From assembly GCA_007134875.1 (NCBI GenBank), contig SLJY01000112.1:1-51723 (forward strand): a DNA stretch of 51,723 bases, given 5' to 3'. Position numbers and translations under genes: made by a program. This DNA is from Desulfobacterales bacterium. Lineage in GTDB: Bacteria > Desulfobacterota > Desulfobacteria > Desulfobacterales > Desulfosalsimonadaceae. Positions 33,490-40,474 of this stretch are shown piece by piece (position 1 is the first letter of the stretch; every line of letters begins with the position of its first letter). A model generated the notes under the pieces. That model saw only the letters and a list, made by a program, of their open reading frames with translations. It was not told where the DNA came from and did no database searches.

Positions 33490-34713
33490 ATGACCGGTCG
33501 GGCAGTTGCCATTATCACAGCGGGGTTTATGACCGTATCCATTGCGTATGCCATACGCTACTGCTACGGCATTCTTTTGCCGGAAATGGTTTCGGAACTA
33601 TCGATATCCAAAACCGAAGCAGGGGTTGTGGCTTCGGCCTATTTTGTCGCCTACACCCTGTTTTCACCGCTGCTGGGCCTTTTGTCGGACCGGTATAATG
33701 TCCGGATCATCCTTGCCATATTCACAGCCTTGCTCTCCGCTGCCGCCTTCTGCATGGCCTTTTCCGGCAACGTGCTGACGGCATCCTTTTTTTTCGCCGT
33801 CGCCGGGATCGGGCATGCCGCATGCTGGGTTCCTGTTGTTTCTCTTGTACAGCGATGGGTTCCGGACCATCGCAGGGGAATGGCACTGTCCGTTACCACC
33901 CTTGGAACCGGTTTCGGGATAACCATATGGAGCTTTCTTCTGCCGGTCCTTGTCGGGGCTTACAGCTGGCGGGCAGGATGGATGGCGCTTGGCATTTTCG
34001 GTTTTTGCGTCGCACTGCTCAACTATATCCTGGTTCGAAGCCATCCCGGCGATTCCGGTGGCCGGGAAACGAAACAGCAGCCGTCTTCAATGAACCTGCG
34101 TTGGCTTACAGGCGTTTACAGGGACCTTCTTCGTGAAAAAAAACTGTGGCTGATCGGCCTGGCCTATCTTCTGGTTGGTTTTACGGTTCTCGTGCCGTTT
34201 ACTTTTTTGACCGCGTATGCCATCGAGGAATTGGCATTTTCTTACGGAGTGGCCGGCCGTTTTTTCGCGGCCATGGCAATCTCGGGGATGGCCGGCAAGC
34301 TGCTTCTGGGCATTTTGTCCGATTCACTGGGCAGAATCCGTGTTATGATCGCCTGCGGACTTCTTCTGGGGATCGGCTGCCTCGGCATGGCTTTTTCCCG
34401 AAATCTTTTTGTTCTTTTTGGATTTTCCGTTATGTTCGGTCTTGGATGGGGTGCCGTATGGCCGGTATACGCCGCCTCTGCCCGGGATTTTTTCCTGAGT
34501 GACCGATCCGGAAGCGTGATCGGCCTCTGGACCGTTTTTATGGGAGTCGGATCCGTCATTTCACCTGCATTGTGCGGATGGACGATCGATGCAACCGGTA
34601 CTTACATCTACGCATTCGTACTGGGATGCATCGGCGGAATCCTTTCAGCGCTCATGTTGATACCGATCATGCACATCCCAAAGGTCGATAACCGGACGCC
34701 TCATACTGTCTGA
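33490..34713 (+). CDS. MFS transporter, oxalate:formate antiporter-like
   Basis: A 407-residue major facilitator with twelve predicted helices. The opening TVSIAYAIRYCYGILLPEM and the loop LLSDRYNVRI (A-motif position), together with GFWVFMG-like helix 11 (GLWTVFMGVGSVISP), resemble monocarboxylate/oxalate-type carriers. It is clearly paralogous to the protein at 45871-47070: both share SIAYxIRYxYGxLLPEM and GHAACWxPVxSLVQxWVPD. The start has no good ribosome-binding site; translation from the ATG at 33490 is the most likely choice. The substrate is probably an organic acid. Confidence 0.88.
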   Translation: MTGRAVAIITAGFMTVSIAYAIRYCYGILLPEMVSELSISKTEAGVVASAYFVAYTLFSPLLGLLSDRYNVRIILAIFTALLSAAAFCMAFSGNVLTASFFFAVAGIGHAACWVPVVSLVQRWVPDHRRGMALSVTTLGTGFGITIWSFLLPVLVGAYSWRAGWMALGIFGFCVALLNYILVRSHPGDSGGRETKQQPSSMNLRWLTGVYRDLLREKKLWLIGLAYLLVGFTVLVPFTFLTAYAIEELAFSYGVAGRFFAAMAISGMAGKLLLGILSDSLGRIRVMIACGLLLGIGCLGMAFSRNLFVLFGFSVMFGLGWGAVWPVYAASARDFFLSDRSGSVIGLWTVFMGVGSVISPALCGWTIDATGTYIYAFVLGCIGGILSALMLIPIMHIPKVDNRTPHTV

Positions 34714-34780
34714 CGCCTATCCGGATTTTTTTGTCAGCCACGCAGGAACCTAACCGATCAATACGAATTTTGGAGATAAT

Positions 34781-35989
34781 ATGCAGGATTTTAACGATGA
34801 TTGCCCTATGCCGCAGACTTTCCGATCACGCATCGGGTTGACCGTGTTTCTGGGGTGGCTCTTTTACCTGGGCTTTGTAACGCGGGTTATGTTCGCCCCG
34901 CTGATGCCGGAAATCCGCGCTGATTTAGGCATCAGCAGCAGCCAGGCCGGCACGCTTTTTCTCATGATATCGATTGGCTATCTTGTAGCCCCGATGGGAT
35001 CCGGTCTTATTTCCTCCAAGATCAGGCACCGGGGCACCGTTACCCTGTCTGCATGGCTTGTTGGACTGTCGCTTTTACCCTTTGCTTTTACAGAAAGCCT
35101 TTGGTCCGTCCGTTTTCTGCTGATTGTTATCGGGCTCAGCGCCGGGCTTCACCTGCCCTCCGCGATTGCCACCATAACAGCCGAAATCCGCAAGGATGAC
35201 TGGGGAAAGGCGCTGAGCATCCATCAGTTGGCGCCGCCGCTGAGCTTTGTGACGGCCCCTCTTATTGCAGCCCTTTTGATGAACTGGTTTTCCTGGCGAA
35301 TGGTGCTGGTGGTCTGGTCCATTGCCGCCCTTGTATCCGCCGCTGCTTACACAATGCGTGGAGGGGGCGGGGATTTCACGGGGCAGCTGCCGAAGCTGGA
35401 AAATATAAAAGAAGTTGTCTCCAAACCGGCATTTTGGATCATGGTTCTTCTTTTTGCCATGGCCATGGGAGGAAATGCCGGTATATACTCCATGCTGCCG
35501 ATGTTTCTCGTTACAGAGCGCGGCATGGATCTGGGCTATGCCAACACGCTCATCGGCCTTTCACAGGCAACCGGCCTGGTAATGGTTATTGTCGCAGGAT
35601 TTGTGGCGGATAAGATCGGACAAAAGAACACGATGACTATTTCCCTGCTTTGCGCCGGCATTGCAACGGTACTGCTGGGAGTCCTGACAGGGGGATGGCT
35701 GGTGCTCGTCCTGTTTATCCAGCCGATGGTGCTCAATTCATTTTTCCCCAGCGCTTTCGGTGCACTGGCAAGGGTTGCCCCGCCTGCGATGAGAAGTGTC
35801 ACCAACTCCCTGGGCCCGCCCACCGCATTTCTCATCGGGGGGGGGATCATTCCGTCGGTGATCGGATATCTGGGGGAAACCTATACTTTTTCGTCCGGGA
35901 TCATTCTTGCGGGTTGCTTTATCCTTGTCGGACCGGTCCTGTTGAGCTTTTTACAAGTAGGGCATTACGACGACGAGGCGGGGTGTTGA
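34781..35989 (+). CDS. MFS transporter, nitrate/organic-anion type
   Basis: A 402-residue major facilitator with twelve predicted helices. The helix 1 region FVTRVMFAPLMPEIRADLGISSSQAGTLF and the helix 4 SIHQLAPPLSF segment are characteristic of MFS carriers. GGAG lies seven bases before the ATG. It follows the preceding MFS gene by 67 bases on the same strand. The resemblance to the fourth MFS protein at 47204-48490 is only general. No substrate can be assigned. Confidence 0.87.
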   Translation: MQDFNDDCPMPQTFRSRIGLTVFLGWLFYLGFVTRVMFAPLMPEIRADLGISSSQAGTLFLMISIGYLVAPMGSGLISSKIRHRGTVTLSAWLVGLSLLPFAFTESLWSVRFLLIVIGLSAGLHLPSAIATITAEIRKDDWGKALSIHQLAPPLSFVTAPLIAALLMNWFSWRMVLVVWSIAALVSAAAYTMRGGGGDFTGQLPKLENIKEVVSKPAFWIMVLLFAMAMGGNAGIYSMLPMFLVTERGMDLGYANTLIGLSQATGLVMVIVAGFVADKIGQKNTMTISLLCAGIATVLLGVLTGGWLVLVLFIQPMVLNSFFPSAFGALARVAPPAMRSVTNSLGPPTAFLIGGGIIPSVIGYLGETYTFSSGIILAGCFILVGPVLLSFLQVGHYDDEAGC

Positions 35990-36046
35990 TCCGGTGCCGG
36001 CACGCCCTTTTCCGGCTCTTGAGATCCGGTTTTTCGTGTTTCGTTA

Positions 36047-36475
36047 TCAGGAAAGCGCCACCAGCTCGATTTTATATATCAGGGTGTGTCCCGCAAACGG
36101 ATGGTTGGCGTCCAGGGTGACGGTTTCCTCGTCCGCTTCCGATACGACCAGGCTGACCATGTGCCCGTTTTCATTCCTGTATTGTAAAATCCGGCCAACG
36201 GCGATGTCTTCTTCGGGCGGCAGTTCGTCTCTTCTGATTTTTATCACCTGGTCTTCGTTTCGATGCCCGTAGCCTTCTTCGGGTGCAATGGTGATGGTTT
36301 TGGCATCACCGGCCTTCATACCGACAACCCCGTTTTCCAGTCCCTTGATGATCTCACCGTTTCCGATGGTAAACGAAAGGGGCATACCGCCTTTCGACGT
36401 ACCCATAACCTCTCCGTCTTCAAGCATGACCGTATAATGAACCTTGGCGTGATTGCCGATCTGGGCTGTTTTCAT
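36047..36475 (-). CDS. FKBP-type peptidyl-prolyl isomerase, SlyD-like
   Basis: A 142-residue two-domain FKBP. The FKBP fold is split by an insert-in-flap domain (residues about 70-120), as in SlyD. Typical segments are KVHYTVMLEDGEV, GNGEIIKGLENGVVGMKAGD and APEEGYGHRNED. The His/Cys-rich metal-binding tail of Escherichia coli SlyD is missing; the protein stops at ALS. It would act as a cytoplasmic folding helper and prolyl isomerase. It converges on the MFS gene and starts 459 bases before the small protein gene at 36935. Confidence 0.93.
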   Translation of the reverse strand: MKTAQIGNHAKVHYTVMLEDGEVMGTSKGGMPLSFTIGNGEIIKGLENGVVGMKAGDAKTITIAPEEGYGHRNEDQVIKIRRDELPPEEDIAVGRILQYRNENGHMVSLVVSEADEETVTLDANHPFAGHTLIYKIELVALS

Positions 36476-36843
36476 TACAATTCCTTTTCCGTTCGTTGTT
36501 GCGGTGGTATATTGTTTTGGAAAGCCTATATATTGACCACATGACTGCGCGATGAAACTTATTCTTTTTGTTTTGGCATGTCAAATACAATCTTGACTCC
36601 AAGCGATCCGTTATGCCGCTGGCAGTCACAGGCGTATGGTTTTTTCGGCAACCCGGGAAAACCGCACGCCTTTTTCAAGCCTGATGAATCCAGGTCCAGC
36701 GATTTGACTTTCAGATTCTTGCACGGTATATTGAAATTTCAAGCTCAGGTGTTGTTTTTCCGGGAAAAAGTCTTATTTTTAACAACAAATAGGCATGACC
36801 TTATGTCTTTAAAATAATAGGGAAACAATTACTTTAGAAACTT

Positions 36844-36910
36844 GAAACGCTTCGTTTCGGTTATATTTCAAAACGGGACTGACCGAGGCGCCGTAATCCC
36901 TTCTTACGGC
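36844..36910 (+). other. Structured leader before the 56-residue protein
   Basis: Two hairpins lie in the 459-base gap 36476-36934: GAAACG-CTT-CGTTTC (36844-36858) and GCCGTAA-N7-TTACGGC (36890-36910), the second ending 12 bases before the AAGGAG site of the next gene. A structured 5' leader is possible. No known riboswitch pattern was recognised. Confidence 0.4.
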
Positions 36911-36934
36911 AGATGCTAGCAAAAGGAGAATACA

Positions 36935-37105
36935 ATGGCAGACGAGAAGCAGAAAACAAACGAGACGCAGAAACAGGAAAAGTATGTATACGTCAAAGAT
37001 GCCGATAACAACGTCTATGTATGCAGGTTGTCGGATCTGAAAAAGGAAGACGAGCTTTCCGAAGAGGAAAAGGATCTTTGCATGAAACCACCGGGGGACG
37101 CCTGA
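36935..37105 (+). CDS. Small acidic/basic hypothetical protein (56 residues)
   Basis: A short gene with an excellent start: AAAAGGAGAATACA precedes the ATG. The peptide is very hydrophilic, opens MADEKQKTNETQKQEK, has a central KYVYVKDADNNVYVCRLSDLKK segment that would form a beta hairpin with one Cys (Cys30), and ends with an acidic stretch and Cys49 before a Pro-rich tail. I do not recognise the family. It has its own leader with hairpins and no close operon partner, so it may be separately regulated. Confidence 0.65.
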   Translation: MADEKQKTNETQKQEKYVYVKDADNNVYVCRLSDLKKEDELSEEEKDLCMKPPGDA

Positions 37106-37320
37106 TAAACACCGTGCGTGTTATGGCGGTGCAACGCCGGGATCGCCGTGGTCCGGCGGTAAGAGATTCAAATGATATGGATGAAACCATGATAAATGAT
37201 ACCGCCCCCTGTGCGGCGAATGGCATGCGGGGCGGTGCATAATCTGTAAAAATCTTGTTTTTTTATATTTTGTATCTGCCCGTCCGGACAGCGACACACT
37301 GCAAATCCAATCTGCCGGAA

Positions 37321-37965
37321 ATGGATCGTATGGCCATGCCCCCTCTTTTGACCAATCAGTTATCCTTTTTTACCAACACAAAAAACATTCTGAAACTGAT
37401 TCAATCGCGTGCCAGAACGGATGGTGAACCGCCTCCCCGGCAGTTTTCACTTGAATCCATAAGGCCGATGCCCGAAGCATTGCAAATGCCCCGCTTTGAA
37501 GCTATTATGCCGCTGGTGGCCCTCAATATCGATATTCCGATGCTTAGTGAAAAGGTCAGGCGCATCGCATTGGACCAATGGTTCGCCGACCCTCCTGATA
37601 AAGCGGATGAATCGATCATTCAGGATCAGATTGAAAAAACAGCTATCCGGCTGAAAGACAAGGCATCCCGGGAACAGTTCGCCCAGGCAGTGGCGAACTA
37701 TGAGCGATATGAATTTTTCAACCAATACGATTGGCGAATGGCGCGCTGGGGAACGCTTGCGGACATTCAAACAGTTGATGCATCCACCTTTGTGCCATCG
37801 ACACGATATATCACGTTCACCACCATGTGGACACCTCCCATGCCTGGCCTTAGAGCGCTGGCGGAAGCGTTTCCTTCCGTTCGCTTTGAACTCAAGTATC
37901 GCTATGAAGAAAATGACCCCTGGACCACTGAGGAAATTTTTCCAACGCGACCTTGGGGATATTGA
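37321..37965 (+). CDS. Api92-like (DUF1281-type) ferredoxin-fold protein
   Basis: About 214 residues. The C-terminal half reads YDWRMARWGTLADIQ, then ITFTTMWTPPMPGLRALAEAFP, then RFELKYRYEEND: a W-G-T ... F-x-T-x-W-x-P-P ... L-x-x-x-F-P ... Y-x-Y-E-E order that resembles the Api92/DUF1281 family, usually found on plasmids, phages and integrated elements. The start is uncertain: a TTG-initiated frame begins at 37255, ATGs occur at 37321, 37330 and 37336, and none has a strong ribosome-binding site. Function unknown. It converges on the HesB-like gene. Confidence 0.6.
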   Translation: MDRMAMPPLLTNQLSFFTNTKNILKLIQSRARTDGEPPPRQFSLESIRPMPEALQMPRFEAIMPLVALNIDIPMLSEKVRRIALDQWFADPPDKADESIIQDQIEKTAIRLKDKASREQFAQAVANYERYEFFNQYDWRMARWGTLADIQTVDASTFVPSTRYITFTTMWTPPMPGLRALAEAFPSVRFELKYRYEENDPWTTEEIFPTRPWGY

Positions 37966-38024
37966 AAAAACGTTTCCTGTCAGCGCCTCGGCATTTACCG
38001 GGAGGTTTACTTCTCCCTCCGGCG

Positions 38025-38501
38025 TCAGTTGCCTGAAGAGCCCCTTGCAGCCAGTCTTCTGCGACCATGCGCGCATATATGATCGCATTCATCGCACTTT
38101 CCCGAACAGCGACTGCCGTCCTGGCACATGAAACCGCAACTGCCGCAACCCGAATGCGGGTAGATGCCACTGCCGCTGATCCGGAAGCCATATCCATCGG
38201 AATGCACCGTAACGGGCTGGACGTGCTGCAGCAGGGTTTTATCGATAATGTATTGGAAACCCTCGATTTCAAACACCACATCGTTTTTTTTCGGTTTTTC
38301 TAGCGCCACACCAAAGCTTCGAATACCGCACCCGCCCAATTTGACAAACAGACGGATGGGACTTTTTTCCTTGTCTTTGAAGTATTGTGCAACCATCCTG
38401 GCGGCCTTCGGCGTCACAATAATCGGCCTCTCATGGTTTTCAGCCGATTCGCCTGACTCCCGATCCATTTCGGCCTGTTCCTTTTGCGTTGAAGATTTCA
38501 T
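38025..38501 (-). CDS. HesB/IscA-like protein with Cys-rich C-terminal tail
   Basis: A 158-residue protein. Residues about 26-115 resemble the HesB/IscA fold (IIVTPKAARMVAQYF, RLFVKLGGCGIRSFGVALE with Cys58, FQYIIDKTLLQHV). The tail holds seven cysteines at 119, 122, 126, 132, 136, 139 and 143, arranged C-x2-C-x3-C-x5-C-x3-C-x2-C-x3-C. The head would take part in Fe-S cluster or metal handling; the tail could bind a further cluster or metal. The start at 38501 has GGGG upstream and is preferred over ATGs at 38516 and 38534. The frame to 38801 runs into repeat copy D and is not coding there. Confidence 0.8.
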   Translation of the reverse strand: MKSSTQKEQAEMDRESGESAENHERPIIVTPKAARMVAQYFKDKEKSPIRLFVKLGGCGIRSFGVALEKPKKNDVVFEIEGFQYIIDKTLLQHVQPVTVHSDGYGFRISGSGIYPHSGCGSCGFMCQDGSRCSGKCDECDHICAHGRRRLAARGSSGN

Positions 38502-38638
38502 TGCGCCATCCCCCATCTTCTTATAACGGATCATGCAAGCATGCTCATTGATTGACTGTCGCAAAGCAATATCATAAGACCTTATTGATATCAAACAAGC
38601 CCGCAAGCCGGCAATTTTTATAAACGATTCAAAATGGG

Positions 38639-38793
38639 TGGACTCGTAAAAAGTAGCGATCCGACGGTTTTGTAAAAAGTTCAGGATCAAGGCTTGCGCA
38701 ATCCCGAGGCATGCAGCGCGGTTGGTGCAGTGTACGTGAAATTCGCCAGGATCGCGCGAAGGCTCAGGTATTGGACTTTTTGCGATGCCGTCA
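38639..38793 (-). repeat. Palindromic repeat, diverged copy D (155 bp)
   Basis: An inverted, partly shortened copy of the element at 15561-15734: it begins GACTCGTAAAAAGTAGCGAT and ends GATGCCGTCA. It lies between the divergent HesB-like and methyltransferase genes. Confidence 0.75.
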
Positions 38794-38823
38794 AAATTCA
38801 ATGGACGAAAAGGAGCGTTTGCG

Positions 38824-39615
38824 ATGACTGTATTTGCAATCGATTTTGCCCGGCTGTACCGGGATCACATGGCGGCGGCCGGAAAGCCAAAGACGCGTGA
38901 AGATTGGGACGAAAGGGCCGGAAAAATGAAACAGGGCCAGGAAAAAGGTATCTACACAACAGCCTTGATGGGGCGGATGGACTTTTCGGACTGCGATAGT
39001 CTGCTTGATGTGGGGTGCGGTGTGGGGACCGTTGCCTTGTCAGCCGCACCGCATTTGGATCGGATATACGGTCTGGACTTCAGCCCTCGCATGCTTGCGC
39101 TGTTGACGGAAAACGCCCGTTCAAAGGGGTATAGCAACATTTATCCCATAACGCGCGCATGGGAGGACGACTGGAGCGATGTCCCCGTTTGCGACATTGT
39201 CGTGGCATCCCGTTCCAGCGTGGTCACGGACATGGCCGATGCGCTCGAAAAATTAAACAGCAAGGCCCGCAGGCGTGTCTATCTTACCAGCCTTGTCGGG
39301 GGCTATTTCATCGACCCCGGAATACTTGCGGCAGCCAATCGGCAGCGCATGCCCTTGCCTGATTACCTTTATATTGTCAATATCCTTTACCGGATGGGCA
39401 TCCATCCGCGCCTGGATTATATCGAAAGCGAGAACCGCCTGGCCGGAAAAAAGGATTTCACGCAATTTTCACGCAAAGTTGGCGCTATTTTGGGAGAACT
39501 TAATCCCCAGGAAGCAGAGCGACTAAAGGCATGGTACGACGCTGACCCTGAACGCGCCCGGAGCGGTGGCGATCCGTTTCGATGGGCCGTGGTTTCATGG
39601 GAAAAATCGATTTGA
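38824..39615 (+). CDS. Class I SAM-dependent methyltransferase
   Basis: A 263-residue methyltransferase. Motif I is LLDVGCGVGTVAL, followed by IYGLDFSPRML (acidic motif II) and CDIVVASRSSVVTDM near motif IV. The start at 38824 is chosen because AAGGAG lies eight bases upstream; a frame from 38785 overlaps repeat copy D. The substrate is unknown, and no pathway partner lies beside it. It converges on a nitroreductase gene. Confidence 0.88.
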   Translation: MTVFAIDFARLYRDHMAAAGKPKTREDWDERAGKMKQGQEKGIYTTALMGRMDFSDCDSLLDVGCGVGTVALSAAPHLDRIYGLDFSPRMLALLTENARSKGYSNIYPITRAWEDDWSDVPVCDIVVASRSSVVTDMADALEKLNSKARRRVYLTSLVGGYFIDPGILAAANRQRMPLPDYLYIVNILYRMGIHPRLDYIESENRLAGKKDFTQFSRKVGAILGELNPQEAERLKAWYDADPERARSGGDPFRWAVVSWEKSI

Positions 39616-39630
39616 TGCGAAATGCCTGGG

Positions 39631-39650
39631 CGCGCCCGTTTCAGGGCGCG
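39631..39650. terminator. GC-rich hairpin between convergent genes
   Basis: CGCGCCC and GGGCGCG form a perfect seven-base-pair stem over GTTTCA. It lies 16 bases after the methyltransferase stop and before the nitroreductase stop. It could serve both strands, though the T-tract is weak. Confidence 0.5.
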
Positions 39651-39683
39651 GTCCCCGGTGATTTTCGTATTTCCATAAGCATC

Positions 39684-40214
39684 TTATTTCCGTCCGTATT
39701 GTTCCCGGCTGATTTTTTCGTAGTCCAGCTCTTCTGCGGGCCGGGGCGGCTTGTCTTCCGCCGGATACCCCATGGCGATCATCGACTCGACTTCCAGTCC
39801 TTCCCGCAGGCCAAGGAGTTCGGCCACATACGCGCCGGCGCTTTTTTGGGAATCGTGCTCGCGCGTGCGGATCTGGGACCAGCAGCTGCCCAGTCCGATA
39901 TCGGTGGCCGCCAGGTGCAAAAGCGCCGAGGCGATGCTTGCATCTTCGATCCAGACATCCGTCTTGGAAGGATCCGCGCAAACGACAAACGCCAGCTTTG
40001 CATTTTCCAGGAATGCACTTCCGGCAGGCCTGGCTTTGGCAAGTTTTCGAAGCGTTTCCGGGTCGGTGACCACGACAAATTCCCACGGCTGGGTATTCCT
40101 GGATGAAAAGGCCCTTAACGCGGTCTCGATAAGCAATTGGATCTTTTCCTCTTCTATTGGTTTTTCCTGGTATTTCCGAATGCTTCGCCGGGATCGGAGT
40201 AAATCGATAAACAT
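39684..40214 (-). CDS. Nitroreductase-family FMN oxidoreductase
   Basis: A 176-residue nitroreductase-like protein, the usual length. RRSIRKYQEKPI at residues about 9-20 is the FMN-phosphate motif, SSRNTQPWEFVVV follows, and the C-terminal GYPAEDKPPRP closes the family pattern. It would be a homodimeric NAD(P)H-dependent flavoprotein reducing quinones, nitro groups or similar acceptors. AAGAGG precedes the ATG. It is downstream of a solitary molybdoenzyme on the same strand, but repeat copy E lies between. Confidence 0.9.
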   Translation of the reverse strand: MFIDLLRSRRSIRKYQEKPIEEEKIQLLIETALRAFSSRNTQPWEFVVVTDPETLRKLAKARPAGSAFLENAKLAFVVCADPSKTDVWIEDASIASALLHLAATDIGLGSCWSQIRTREHDSQKSAGAYVAELLGLREGLEVESMIAMGYPAEDKPPRPAEELDYEKISREQYGRK

Positions 40215-40244
40215 CGTCGTACCTCTTTTATTTTTTTTGAATGT

Positions 40245-40474
40245 TGACGGCTTCGTAAAAAGTCCAATATCTGCGTTACGCGCGATTTCTCAGAATTTGC
40301 GGCTTACGCCTTGTAAACATACACGTACGCCAAGTACTCTGTATTCTGCGAAATCGCGCGAGCCTGAGAAATACCACGTGCGCTGAGTATTCCGCATTTT
40401 TCGGGGGGTCGCGCAAGCCTTGATCCCGGACTTTTTCCATAGCCGTATGATCGCGACGTTTTAAGAGTGCATCA
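40245..40474 (+). repeat. Palindromic repeat, expanded copy E (230 bp)
   Basis: This copy matches the element at 15561-15734 at both ends but carries about 55 extra bases after the CGAAATCGCGCGAGCCT part. Its terminal TCA (40472-40474) is the TGA stop codon of the molybdoenzyme on the minus strand. Confidence 0.82.
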
